In this document: piece after piece, positions 1-7,681 of the stretch | Numbering within the stretch: the first letter of the stretch is position 1 | How the letters are laid out: every line of letters begins with the position of its first letter | NCBI RefSeq assembly: GCF_016741775.1 | Contig: NZ_JAERRK010000022.1 | Span: 1-64,000 of the forward strand | Origin: Streptomyces actinomycinicus | GTDB taxonomy: Bacteria > Actinomycetota > Actinomycetes > Streptomycetales > Streptomycetaceae | DNA length: 64,000 nucleotides | Reading direction: 5' to 3' | Notes under the pieces: generated by a model | Told to the model about the DNA's origin: nothing | Database searches by the model: none | What the model saw: the letters and a program-made list of their open reading frames with translations, nothing else | Program-made: the position numbers and the translations under genes

Positions 1-159
1 CCCTGTCGGCGGGTTTGTCTTCGAGCTTTTGGCTTTCGCCTCCGGCCTTTCGACGTTCACTACGTTAGCCCATTCCCTCGGCAACTCATAATCGAGTCTC
101 GCGGGATTCGAATTCGGGCGCGCGGACGCGCCAGAAACGACCCCGTCGAGGGGCTTGTG
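1..159 (-). other. Possible start of an unrecognised gene running off the left edge
   Basis: No confident gene is seen in the first 248 bases. On the minus strand one frame is open from base 159 to the window edge. Its translation has balanced composition (it includes LDYELPREWANVVNVERPEA) with lysine AAA codons, and about two thirds of third positions are G or C, clearly lower than the surrounding genes. Only GTG or TTG starts are available and none has a good ribosome binding site. A plus-strand frame is open as well (bases 1-285), so this could also be non-coding. The composition suggests the edge of horizontally acquired DNA, but I do not recognise the protein. Confidence 0.2.
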
Positions 160-248
160 CTAGGTAGTGGTTTGGCCGCTCCGGCTGCAGGCGATCGCCG
201 TACCCGGTTCAGCGGCTCGGGATACATTACGCACCTTCTGGGGCCGAG

Positions 249-899
249 TCAACTTCGGCGGCGCCTGGGGACGTGGGCCCGATAGGGGCTCACCGTCGGG
301 TCGTTGGCCACCCAGAAGCGCCACGGGTGGAGGTCGCCATTGCCGCCCTCGCCGGCGACTCCGGTACGCGGTCCGCTGCGCACCTGGTCAGCGGGGGCCG
401 GGGTGCCCGTGAGCATCTTCAGTGGCGTCTCGTCCGAGGTGCACGCGTCCGTGCCGTCCAGGGCCCGGTCGACCTCCAGGGCGGTGGCCAGCCGGGCCGG
501 GCCCTTGGCCAGTTCCTTGTCGTTCCGGGCCGAAAGCCGTCGCTTGCGGGCCAGCTCGGCGCCCTCCACCACTTCACCCGCGCGCAGCAGCACGGCGCTC
601 GCCCGGCCCTCCGGACCGCAGACGAGGTTCATGCAGTGCCACATCCCGTAGGTGAAGTAGACGTACACGTGTCCGGGCGGACCGAACATCACGGCGTTGC
701 GGGCGGTCCGGCCTCGGTAGGCGTGCGAGCCGGGGTCGTTCGGGCCGTCGTACGCCTCCACCTCTGTGAGGCGGAGTGCGATCGGGCCGTCGGGTGTCGC
801 CCGGACCAGGATGCGCCCCAGGAGGTCCGGCGCGACCTCCAGGACCGGGCGGTCGAAGAAGGCGCGGGGCAATGGCGTACGGTCCGGGGGCGCGATCAT
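249..899 (-). CDS. DNA-3-methyladenine glycosylase (AAG/MPG family)
   Basis: A 216-residue protein matching the Aag/MPG family of base-excision repair enzymes, which remove 3-methyladenine and other alkylated purines from DNA. The family signatures LTEVEAYDGPNDPGSHAYRG, RTARNAVMFGPPGHVYVYFT and YGMWHCMNLVCGPEG are all present. The glutamate of the TEVEAY block is the catalytic-site residue expected for the family. The frame extends further upstream, but the arginine-rich extra residues have no family counterpart, so the ATG at 899 was chosen. It is divergent from the Spo0M-like gene, with 101 bases between the starts. Length is normal for bacterial MPG (about 200-220). The C-terminus RAHVPRRRRS is a short basic tail. 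Confidence 0.9.
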   Translation of the reverse strand: MIAPPDRTPLPRAFFDRPVLEVAPDLLGRILVRATPDGPIALRLTEVEAYDGPNDPGSHAYRGRTARNAVMFGPPGHVYVYFTYGMWHCMNLVCGPEGRASAVLLRAGEVVEGAELARKRRLSARNDKELAKGPARLATALEVDRALDGTDACTSDETPLKMLTGTPAPADQVRSGPRTGVAGEGGNGDLHPWRFWVANDPTVSPYRAHVPRRRRS

Positions 900-1000
900 G
901 CCCTCCGAGGGTAGTGCAGAGGGAGCACGGCGCCGGCGGAACCGGCGGCGGGCGGATCGCGTTTGTACGGGGCGAGGGTCCATTCGTAAAGGGAGAGTCA

Positions 1001-1783
1001 ATGGCGTTCAAGAAGCTGCTCGCGAGCCTCGGGGCCGGCGGGGCGTCGGTCGAGACGGTGCTGACCGAGGTCAACGTCGTCCCGGGTGGTGTCGTCCAGG
1101 GTGAGGTGCGGATCCAGGGCGGGTCCGTGAACCAGGCCATCGAGGGGCTGTCCGTCGGCCTGCAGGCCAAGGTCGAGGTGGAGAGCGGCGACCAGGAGTA
1201 CAAGCAGGACATCGAGTTCACCAAGGTGCAGCTCGGCGGTGCCTTCGAGCTGCAGGCGGGTGCCGTGCACGCGGTGCCGTTCGGTCTGGAGATCCCCTGG
1301 GAGACCCCGGTCACCATGATCGACGGCCAGGCGCTGCGCGGGATGAACATCGGTGTGACGACCGAGCTGGCGATCGCGCGTGCCGTGGACTCCGGCGACC
1401 TGGACCCGATCAACGTGCACCCGCTGCCGGCGCAGAAGGCGATCCTGGACGCCTTCATCCAGCTGGGCTTCCGCTTCAAGAACGCGGACATGGAGCGCGG
1501 CCACATCCGGGGTACGCGGCAGAGGCTGCCGTTCTACCAGGAGATCGAGTTCTTCCCGCCGTCGCAGTACCGGGGTCTGAACCAGGTCGAGCTGAGCTTC
1601 GTGGCCGACGAGCACGCGATGGACGTCGTGCTGGAGATGGACAAGAAGCCCGGTCTGTTCAGCGAGGGCTCGGACACGTACCGCTCCTTCCAGGTGGGTC
1701 TGAACGACTGGCAGGGGACCGACTGGGCGGCGTACCTCAACCAGTGGCTGTCCGAGGTCGGTAGCAAGCGCAACTGGTTCTAG
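1001..1783 (+). CDS. Spo0M-like sporulation-control protein (arrestin-like fold)
   Basis: A 260-residue protein of the SpoOM family (known from Bacillus Spo0M, which affects sporulation and cytoskeleton-linked processes; the exact role in Streptomyces is not settled). The start MAFKKLLASLGAGGASVETV is typical of the family. The N-terminal half has the beta-rich arrestin-like pattern (VLTEVNVVPGGVVQGEVRIQGG), and the middle contains the conserved LEIPWETPVTMIDGQAL stretch. It has no signal peptide or membrane segment, so it is probably cytoplasmic. The ATG at 1001 is preceded by the purine-rich AAAGGGAGAG. A longer frame upstream overlaps the glycosylase and was rejected. It precedes the PEBP gene by 45 bases and may be cotranscribed with it. 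Confidence 0.88.
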   Translation: MAFKKLLASLGAGGASVETVLTEVNVVPGGVVQGEVRIQGGSVNQAIEGLSVGLQAKVEVESGDQEYKQDIEFTKVQLGGAFELQAGAVHAVPFGLEIPWETPVTMIDGQALRGMNIGVTTELAIARAVDSGDLDPINVHPLPAQKAILDAFIQLGFRFKNADMERGHIRGTRQRLPFYQEIEFFPPSQYRGLNQVELSFVADEHAMDVVLEMDKKPGLFSEGSDTYRSFQVGLNDWQGTDWAAYLNQWLSEVGSKRNWF

Positions 1784-1828
1784 GCTCGGTAGCTGCTGGT
1801 TCCAGATCATCGATCAGGAGGTACCGAG

Positions 1829-2368
1829 GTGACCGAGCACAAGCGGCGGCCGCTCCCCCACGACTTCCACCCGCCCGTGCCGTCGTTCACGGTGACGAGT
1901 ACGGACGTCGAGGAAGGCGCGACGCTCAAGGGCGACCAGGTCCACGCGGAGGGCAACACCTCGCCGCAGCTGCGGTGGGAGGGTTTCCCGGCGGAGACCA
2001 AGAGCTTTGCCGTGACGTGCTACGACCCCGACGCGCCGACCGGCAGCGGGTTCTGGCACTGGGTCCTGTTCGACATCCCGGCCTCGGTGACGGAGCTGCC
2101 GGCGGGTGCGGGCAGCGGGAAGTTCGAGGGGCTGCCGGCGGGTGCCGTGCACGTGCGGAACGACTACGGGACGAAGGACTTCGGCGGTGCCGCTCCGCCG
2201 CCCGGGGACGGCCCGCACCGGTACGTCTTCACGGTGTACGCCGTGGACCAGGAGAAGCTGGGGCCGGATGCGGACGTCTCGCCGGCCGTCGTCGGCTTCA
2301 ACCTGCGGTTCCACGCGATCGCGCGCGCCCAGCTCATCGGTGAGTACGAGAACCCCGCGAAGGGCTGA
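1829..2368 (+). CDS. PEBP family protein (YbhB/YbcL type)
   Basis: A 179-residue member of the phosphatidylethanolamine-binding protein family in its bacterial YbhB/YbcL form. These are small anion- or ligand-binding proteins whose physiological role in bacteria is largely unknown. Family motifs are visible: YDPDAPTGSGFWHWVLFDIP is the ligand-pocket DPDAP block, and GPHRYVFTVYAVD is the GPHRY block. There is no signal peptide, so it is cytoplasmic. The GTG at 1829 is preceded by AGGAG at 1816-1820, which fixes the start. It follows the Spo0M-like gene on the same strand and is followed by a U-tract hairpin terminator at 2409-2453. Confidence 0.92.
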   Translation: MTEHKRRPLPHDFHPPVPSFTVTSTDVEEGATLKGDQVHAEGNTSPQLRWEGFPAETKSFAVTCYDPDAPTGSGFWHWVLFDIPASVTELPAGAGSGKFEGLPAGAVHVRNDYGTKDFGGAAPPPGDGPHRYVFTVYAVDQEKLGPDADVSPAVVGFNLRFHAIARAQLIGEYENPAKG

Positions 2369-2408
2369 CCGCAGCGCCTCGATTCAGCCGAGCGTTCATT
2401 GAACGTTT

Positions 2409-2453
2409 GCCCGTCTCCGGTCTTGGAAGTGATCGGAGGCGGGCATTTTTTAT
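2409..2453 (+). terminator. Rho-independent terminator after the PEBP gene
   Basis: A 14-bp stem (GCCCGTCTCCGGTC pairing with GATCGGAGGCGGGC through two G-U pairs) encloses an eight-base loop and is followed by ATTTTTTATT. The T tract is unusual for this GC-rich sequence and makes this the clearest intrinsic terminator in the window. Confidence 0.85.
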
Positions 2454-2536
2454 TGCGTTGTCCATCTCGGCGCGCCCGTCCAGAGTTGATCCATGCCCGC
2501 CGGGGGGCGGGCAGGTGCGCACGGGAGGTGGGCTGG

Positions 2537-3043
2537 ATGCGTGACACGCTGGTGCTGAACGCGAGCTTCGAGCCGCTGTCGACGGTGACTCTGAACCGAG
2601 CCGTCGTCCTGGTGCTCCAGGACAAGGCCGTGGTCGAGCAGTCCCATCCCGAACTGCGCATGCGCGGGGCCGATGTCGACATACCCGCGCCTCGTGTGAT
2701 CAGGCTGTGCCGGTACGTGAGAGTGCCGTTCCGAAGACAAGCCCCGTGGTCGCGGAGGGGTGTGCTGGTCCGGGACCGGCACCGGTGCGCGTACTGCGGG
2801 CGGCGGGCGACGACCGTGGACCACGTGGTACCGCGGGCGCAGGGCGGGCAGGACACGTGGCTGAACACGGTGGCCGCGTGCGCGGAGGACAACCACCGCA
2901 AGGCGAACCGGACTCCGGCGGAGGCGGGGATGGCGCTGCTGCGGGAGCCGTTCGAGCCTACTCCGGCGGATGCGATGCTCCTGGCGCTGGGGCAGGAGGA
3001 CTTCGCCGCGCTTCCCGAGTGGCTCGCCAGGGATGCGGCCTAG
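2537..3043 (+). CDS. HNH endonuclease family protein
   Basis: A 168-residue HNH protein. The HNH metal-binding fold is in the second half: RDRHRCAYCGRRATTVDHVVPRAQGG gives the CxxC and the DHV(V)PR core, and NTVAACAEDNHRKANRTP gives the second C and the NHxK element. The N-terminal half (MRDTLVLNASFEPLSTVTLN) is the conserved leader of the actinobacterial HNH subfamily found near housekeeping genes. The substrate is unknown; no restriction or phage neighbours are present, so a general DNA-metabolism role is more likely than defence. The ATG at 2537 follows GGGAGGTGG. A longer in-frame extension back to 2399 would read through the terminator and was rejected. Confidence 0.88.
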   Translation: MRDTLVLNASFEPLSTVTLNRAVVLVLQDKAVVEQSHPELRMRGADVDIPAPRVIRLCRYVRVPFRRQAPWSRRGVLVRDRHRCAYCGRRATTVDHVVPRAQGGQDTWLNTVAACAEDNHRKANRTPAEAGMALLREPFEPTPADAMLLALGQEDFAALPEWLARDAA

Positions 3044-3099
3044 GCGCCTGCCGGGCTTTGCTCGTCGGCGGCTGCGGTTCGCCGCGGGCTGATCGCGCC

Positions 3100-3136
3100 G
3101 TTCCCCGCGCGCCTTGCAGGGGCGCGCGGGAGGAAC
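3100..3136. terminator. GC-rich hairpin, probable bidirectional terminator
   Basis: GTTCCCCGCGCGCC and GGCGCGCGGGAGGAAC form a long stem with one bulge, between the convergent HNH and SPFH genes. From memory, hairpins beginning GTTCCCCGCGC are a common intergenic element of Streptomyces genomes and probably act as terminators although they lack a U tract. Confidence 0.6.
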
Positions 3137-3156
3137 CCGGTGTCCGTGAGGGGTCG

Positions 3157-4113
3157 TCAGTCGATGCTGGGCTTCTCGCGGCGCTCCTGGCCTGCGCCGC
3201 TGTCGCCGGATGAGCCGTTGCCCCGCGAACCTCCGCCCAGTGGGCCGAAGTTGCCCATCGCGCCGGACAGGCCCTTGAGGGCGTCGCCGATCTCGCTGGG
3301 GACGATCCAGAGCTTGTTGGCGTCTCCTTCGGCGATCTTCGGGAGCATCTGGAGGTACTGGTAGCTCAGGAGCTTCTGGTCCGGGTCGCCGGCGTGGATG
3401 GCCTCGAACACCGTACGGACCGCCTGGGCCTCACCCTCGGCGCGCAGGGCGGCTGCCTTGGCCTCACCTTCGGCGCGCAGGATCTGGGACTGCTTCTCGC
3501 CCTCGGCGGTGAGGATGGCGGCCTGGCGCGTACCTTCGGCGGTGAGGATGGCGGCGCGCTTGTCACGGTCGGCGCGCATCTGCTTCTCCATCGAGTCCTG
3601 GATGGAGGTGGGCGGCTCGATGGCCTTCAGTTCGACGCGGTTGACGCGGATCCCCCACTTGCCGGTGGCCTCGTCGAGGACGCCGCGCAGGGCCGCGTTG
3701 ATCTCCTCGCGGGAGGTCAGGGTGCGTTCCAGGTCCATGCCACCGATGATGTTGCGCAGTGTGGTGACGGTGAGCTGCTCGATCGCCTGGATGTAGCTGG
3801 CGACCTCGTAGGTGGCGGCCCGGGCATCGGTGACCTGGTAGTAGATGACGGTGTCGATGTTCACGACCAGGTTGTCCTGGGTGATCACCGGCTGGGGCGG
3901 GAACGGTACGACCTGTTCGCGCAGGTCGATGCGGTTGCGGATGGTGTCGATGAACGGAACCACGATGTTGAGACCCGCGTTCAGGGTCCGCGTGTAGCGG
4001 CCGAAGCGCTCGACGATGGCGGCGCTCGCCTGTGGGATGACTTGGATCGTCTTGATCAGGGCGATGAAGACCAACACCACCAGAATGATCAGGACGATGA
4101 TGACCGGTTCCAT
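3157..4113 (-). CDS. SPFH/stomatin-type membrane protein (QmcA-like)
   Basis: A 318-residue SPFH (stomatin/prohibitin/flotillin/HflK) protein. It has one N-terminal membrane segment (about residues 3-24), then the SPFH domain (QASAAIVERFGRYTRTLNAG through about residue 180). An alanine/glutamate-rich coiled coil with repeated ILTAEGE and LRAEGEA units follows (about 185-235), and the C-terminus is glycine-rich and disordered. Such proteins form ring- or cage-like membrane oligomers associated with protease or membrane-domain control. An NfeD protein is encoded just upstream on the same strand, the classic SPFH-NfeD pairing. The ATG at 4113 has GGGGAA seven bases upstream. Confidence 0.92.
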   Translation of the reverse strand: MEPVIIVLIILVVLVFIALIKTIQVIPQASAAIVERFGRYTRTLNAGLNIVVPFIDTIRNRIDLREQVVPFPPQPVITQDNLVVNIDTVIYYQVTDARAATYEVASYIQAIEQLTVTTLRNIIGGMDLERTLTSREEINAALRGVLDEATGKWGIRVNRVELKAIEPPTSIQDSMEKQMRADRDKRAAILTAEGTRQAAILTAEGEKQSQILRAEGEAKAAALRAEGEAQAVRTVFEAIHAGDPDQKLLSYQYLQMLPKIAEGDANKLWIVPSEIGDALKGLSGAMGNFGPLGGGSRGNGSSGDSGAGQERREKPSID

Positions 4114-4236
4114 CGTCGTTCCCCGTACCCTTCTCCGCTTCGGCGCCTTCGGCAGATCTCATGACTGTTGAAGATCTTGCTGGTCGAGTCTGACAGACCG
4201 TCGCGCAACTCGTGAGTCGTTCTCGGTGAGTTGTCC

Positions 4237-4668
4237 TCAGATGACGACGGCGGTGGCTCCTTCGATCTCCACGACGTCCACCTCCTGGCCCACTTCGTAG
4301 GCGCGGCCGGTGTCGAGGGCGCGGGCCGACCAGACTTCTCCGGCGAGTTTGATCCGGCCGCCGGAGCCGTCGACCCGTTCCAGTACGACGGCCTGTCTGC
4401 CCTTCAAGGCCTCTACGCCGGTGGCGAGTCGGGGGCGCTGCCGGCTGTGCCGGGCCGCGATGGGCCGGACGACGGCGATGAGGGCGACGGAGACGACGAC
4501 GAACGTGAGGACCTGGATGACGGCGCCGGGTCCGAGGGCGGAGACGACGGCCGCGGCGACGGCCCCCACCGCGAGCATGCCGAACTCCGGCATGGCCGTC
4601 ACGACGAGCGGGATTCCGAGCGCCGCCGCGCCGACGAGCCACCACACCCATGCGTCGATGTCGTTCAC
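4237..4668 (-). CDS. NfeD-like membrane protein
   Basis: A 143-residue short NfeD protein. It has two or three membrane helices in residues 5-70 (WWLVGAAALGIPLVVTAM, LAVGAVAAAVVSALG, VLTFVVVSVALIAVV), then a soluble OB-fold domain (LKGRQAVVLERVDGSGGRIKLAGEVWSARAL) with the conserved glycine pattern. The ClpP-class protease domain of long NfeD proteins is absent. In this family the OB domain interacts with the partner SPFH protein, here encoded 123 bases downstream. The start is a GTG at 4668 with no obvious Shine-Dalgarno sequence, so a leaderless transcript is possible. Confidence 0.9.
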   Translation of the reverse strand: MNDIDAWVWWLVGAAALGIPLVVTAMPEFGMLAVGAVAAAVVSALGPGAVIQVLTFVVVSVALIAVVRPIAARHSRQRPRLATGVEALKGRQAVVLERVDGSGGRIKLAGEVWSARALDTGRAYEVGQEVDVVEIEGATAVVI

Positions 4669-4740
4669 ATGGTCATGGTAGGACCGCGGCCGGGCGGCGG
4701 ACAGAGCGCGAACGGGGGTGGAGCGGGCTCGGACGCGGGG

Positions 4741-5532
4741 TCAGGACAGCGGCAGTCCCTGGGCAGTCCAGCGCTCGCCGACCTGCTCCACGACGAGCGG
4801 GAGGCCGAAGCAGCGGGAGAGGTTGCGGGAGGTCAGTTCCAGCTCGATGGGGCCGGCGGCGAGGACCTTGCCCTGGCGGATCATGAGGACGTGGGTGAAG
4901 CCGGGGGCGATCTCCTCGACGTGGTGGGTCACCATGATCATGGAGGGCGCGATGGGGTCGCGCGCGAGCCTGCCGAGGCGGCGGACCAGGTCCTCGCGGC
5001 CGCCGAGGTCGAGGCCGGCGGCGGGCTCGTCCAGCAGGAGCAGCTCGGGGTCGGTCATCAGGGCGCGGGCGATCAGGGTGCGCTTGCGCTCGCCCTCGGA
5101 GAGGGTGCCGAACTTCCGCTCGAGGTAATCGCTCATGCCGAGGCGGTCGAGGAAGGCGCGGGCGCGCTGCTCGTCGACCTCGTCGTACTCCTCCTGCCAG
5201 TGCGCGGTCATGCCGTAGGCGGCGGTGAGCACGGTCTCGAGGACGGTCTGGCGCTTGGGGAGCTTGTCGGCCATGGCGATGCCGGCCATGCCGATGCGGG
5301 GGCGCAGGTCGAAGACGTCGACCTTGCCGAGGGTGTCGCCGAGGATGGTGGCGGTGCCCTTGCTGGGGAACAGGTAGCTGGAGGCGACGTTCAGGAGGGT
5401 GGTCTTGCCGGCGCCGTTGGGGCCCAGGATGACCCAGCGCTCGCCCTCCTTCACCGACCAGGAGACCTGGTCCACCAGAGCCCGGCCCTCGCGGACCACG
5501 GATACGTCCTCAAGCTCCAGAACGTCGCTCAT
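4741..5532 (-). CDS. ABC transporter ATP-binding protein, orphan
   Basis: A 263-residue single ATPase domain. Walker A is GPNGAGKTT near residue 38, Walker B is LLLLDEP, and the switch histidine lies in MVTHHVEE. The signature loop reads LSEGERKR instead of LSGGQ, a feature of the ModF/YlmA-type stand-alone ATPases. No permease or binding protein is encoded next to it, so its transport partner, if any, is elsewhere or it serves another function. The start ATG at 5532 is followed by the usual ABC beginning (VLELEDVSVVREGRALV). Its upstream region is shared with the divergent unknown gene at 5684. Confidence 0.9.
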   Translation of the reverse strand: MSDVLELEDVSVVREGRALVDQVSWSVKEGERWVILGPNGAGKTTLLNVASSYLFPSKGTATILGDTLGKVDVFDLRPRIGMAGIAMADKLPKRQTVLETVLTAAYGMTAHWQEEYDEVDEQRARAFLDRLGMSDYLERKFGTLSEGERKRTLIARALMTDPELLLLDEPAAGLDLGGREDLVRRLGRLARDPIAPSMIMVTHHVEEIAPGFTHVLMIRQGKVLAAGPIELELTSRNLSRCFGLPLVVEQVGERWTAQGLPLS

Positions 5533-5683
5533 GAGCGTGTTGTCTCCCCTTGCAGTGTGGCCGGTCTCGGCTGTCGCGTACGCCAGTGGCTCGGGTCCGC
5601 CGCGCCTGTGGGCGCCGCCCTTATGAAATCTACGCCACGAGTGCCCCGCTCCATTCCATCGGTCCGGTCCTTAGGGTGGGGGC

Positions 5684-6472
5684 ATGCTCTCGGAACCGCG
5701 TTCAGGACGCCTCGCCGCTTGGGGAAATGCCCTTTTGGCCGGACTTATCTCGCCCGATGACGCCGTGCTCGCCGTCGTGGGCGAGGACGCCGTGCACCGG
5801 GTGGAGGGGCTGCCCGGTGAGTCCGCGCCGGTCGGGCTCACGCTCGCGCTGGGGCGGCTGCGCAGGCTGGGGGTGGCCGGGCTGCGGGTGGCGCTGCCCG
5901 CGCCGGGGCACCCGCTGGGGCTGAGCGGTCCGCCGGAGTTCAATGCGCGGGCGCTGGAGGCCGAGGAGGCCGTGGTCTGTCACGGTGCCGCGTTCGGGCT
6001 GGTGCCGGAGGTGTACGAGGCCGGGCCCGCGGGCGATGTGCATGCCGAGGTGGTGTGGCAGTTGCTGCCGGTGCGGGAGGCTCCGCCCGCGGACGTGCCG
6101 TCGCTCGGCGAGGCCGAGCGGGAACTGGCGGAGGCCCTCCGGGATGCGACCGAGGTGCTGTCGAAACTGGACGTCGCCGGGTCGGGTCCGGTGGCGGAGG
6201 CGGCGATCGACGCGTACCGGGCCCGGTCCGAGCGGGGCCGGGAGGTGCTGGCGCCGGGGTACCCGCCGCGGGCGGTGCGCGTGCTGGAGCTTGCGCAGCG
6301 GGTGGGTCTGCTGGTGTCGCTGGCGTACGACCGCGGGCACGGGGGTGCGGTCAGCTCCGCCGAGATGGCGGCGCGGTCCGAGGCGCTGCGGCCGGTGGAG
6401 CGGACGGCCCGGCGGGCGCAGGTGGCGGCGTACAACGCGTTCGTGGAGGAGCGGGAGCGGGGAGTCCGGTGA
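5684..6472 (+). CDS. Conserved hypothetical protein
   Basis: A 262-residue cytoplasmic protein that I cannot assign to a functional family. It is acidic and alanine-rich. The first 150 residues look like a mixed alpha/beta domain (LGRLRRLGVAGLRVALPAPGHPLGLSGPPEF), and the second half is helical (AERELAEALRDATEVLSKLD, AARSEALRPVERTARRAQVAAYNAF). It lacks a signal peptide, membrane segment or metal motif. Codon use is fully native. It lies divergent from the orphan ABC ATPase, with 151 bases between the starts. The ATG at 5684 follows AGGGTGGGGG. Sure that it is coding, unsure of function. Confidence 0.82.
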   Translation: MLSEPRSGRLAAWGNALLAGLISPDDAVLAVVGEDAVHRVEGLPGESAPVGLTLALGRLRRLGVAGLRVALPAPGHPLGLSGPPEFNARALEAEEAVVCHGAAFGLVPEVYEAGPAGDVHAEVVWQLLPVREAPPADVPSLGEAERELAEALRDATEVLSKLDVAGSGPVAEAAIDAYRARSERGREVLAPGYPPRAVRVLELAQRVGLLVSLAYDRGHGGAVSSAEMAARSEALRPVERTARRAQVAAYNAFVEERERGVR

Positions 6473-6623
6473 GCGTCGGCCGTCCCGCCCCGCCCCTGCC
6501 GTCGGCGTCATCGGGGGTGGCCGCCCCCGGTCCTGCACAGCGGCCCTGAGCGGGCCCGGTCCCCGGACGCCGGACGGGCTGTCCCTCGCCGGCCGGCGCC
6601 GGGGAAGAGGATCGCTGTGGGCC

Positions 6624-6869
6624 TCAGTGGTTGATGCCCAGGTTGCCGAAGGCCGGGTTCAGCGCGCCGATGACGTTCACGCTGTTGCCGACCGCGTTCA
6701 CCGGGATGTGCACCGGGGCCTGGACGAGGTTGCCGGAGACGACACCCGGAGAGCCGTGGGCCTCGCCGGCGGCCTGGGCGCCGCCGTGGGCGGAGGCCAT
6801 TCCCGCACCGGCGGCCACCAGACCGCCGGCCACCATCGTCACGGCCGCTGCCTTCTTCAGGTTCTTCAC
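6624..6869 (-). CDS. chpE: Short chaplin, ChpE type
   Basis: An 81-residue secreted chaplin. It consists of a basic signal peptide (MKNLKKAAAVTMVAGGLVAA, cleavage after MASA), a short His/Gly linker, and a single chaplin domain (GSPGVVSGNLVQAPVHIPVN, then GNSVNVIGALNPAFGN). Chaplins are hydrophobic surface proteins that assemble into amyloid fibrils, lower surface tension and coat aerial hyphae and spores. The domain lacks the two cysteines of most chaplins, which is the hallmark of ChpE. An in-frame TTG lies two codons upstream, but AGGAGG is spaced correctly (eight bases) only for the GTG at 6869. It follows the two-component pair on the same strand after 170 bases. Confidence 0.93.
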   Translation of the reverse strand: MKNLKKAAAVTMVAGGLVAAGAGMASAHGGAQAAGEAHGSPGVVSGNLVQAPVHIPVNAVGNSVNVIGALNPAFGNLGINH

Positions 6870-7039
6870 TTTCAACCCCTCCTAGGCGTTCACCGCGGCG
6901 GTTCGCCGCAGCACGCACTGGAGAACGGCGGAGATCACCGGAGGATGCGCCGTCCGGGTGACATTCCCACGACGGTATGAATCTCAGTCCGGAGCGGAAC
7001 TTTCCGTGTTGCCGTGCGTGAGGCGTTGGTCAGGGCGTT

Positions 7040-7681
7040 TCAGCCGGTGACGCCATGGCGTACGGCCCACAGCGCGGCCTGGGTGCGGTCGGCGAGGTCG
7101 AGCTTCATGAGGATGTTGGAGACGTGCGTCTTGACGGTCTTCTCGGAGAGTACGAGGGCACGGGCTATCTCGCGGTTGGAGCGGCCGTCCGCGATCAGAC
7201 CGAGCACCTCGCGCTCCCGGTCGGTGAGGGAGCTTCCTCTGCCCTGGCCCGTGTGGGCCTCCTCCTGGGACAGCAGGGCGTCGGCGACCTCCGGCTGGAG
7301 CAGGACGTGCCCCGCGTGCACGGATCGGATGGCGCCGGCGAGGGCGTCGGGGTCCACGTCCTTGTAGACGTACCCGGCGGCGCCCGCGCGCAGGGCCGGG
7401 ACGACCGTGCGCTGCTCGGTGAAGCTGGTGACGATCAGCACGCGCGCGGGGTTGTCGAGTTCGCGCAGCCGGCGCAGGGCGTCGATGCCGTCCGTGCCCG
7501 GCATCTTGACGTCCATGAGGACGACGTCGGGCCGCAGTTCCTCGGCGCGGGCGACGCCCTCGGCGCCGTCCGCGGCCTCGCCGACGACCTCGATGTCGTC
7601 CTGTACCTCGAGGAAGGTGCGCAGGCCCCGGCGGACGACCTGGTGGTCGTCGACGAGGAGCACTCTGATCGGTTCACCCAC
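7040..7681 (-). CDS. NarL/FixJ-family response regulator
   Basis: A 213-residue response regulator. The receiver domain (residues 1-120) contains the acidic pair (LLVDDHQ), the phosphoacceptor aspartate in VVLMDVKMPG, and the conserved Thr and Lys (IVTSF, YKDVD). The C-terminal LuxR-type helix-turn-helix domain (LTDREREVLGLIADGRSNREIARAL) binds DNA. It is the partner of the histidine kinase encoded immediately upstream. The GTG start at 7681 overlaps the kinase stop by eight bases, so the two are translationally coupled. Targets are unknown; the nearby chaplin gene downstream is a possible but unproven one. Confidence 0.94.
   Translation of the reverse strand: MGEPIRVLLVDDHQVVRRGLRTFLEVQDDIEVVGEAADGAEGVARAEELRPDVVLMDVKMPGTDGIDALRRLRELDNPARVLIVTSFTEQRTVVPALRAGAAGYVYKDVDPDALAGAIRSVHAGHVLLQPEVADALLSQEEAHTGQGRGSSLTDREREVLGLIADGRSNREIARALVLSEKTVKTHVSNILMKLDLADRTQAALWAVRHGVTG

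Noticed and set aside
60..120. Possible tRNA T-arm (GATTCGAATTCG) near the left edge
   Set aside because: No matching acceptor, D or anticodon stems could be paired around it.
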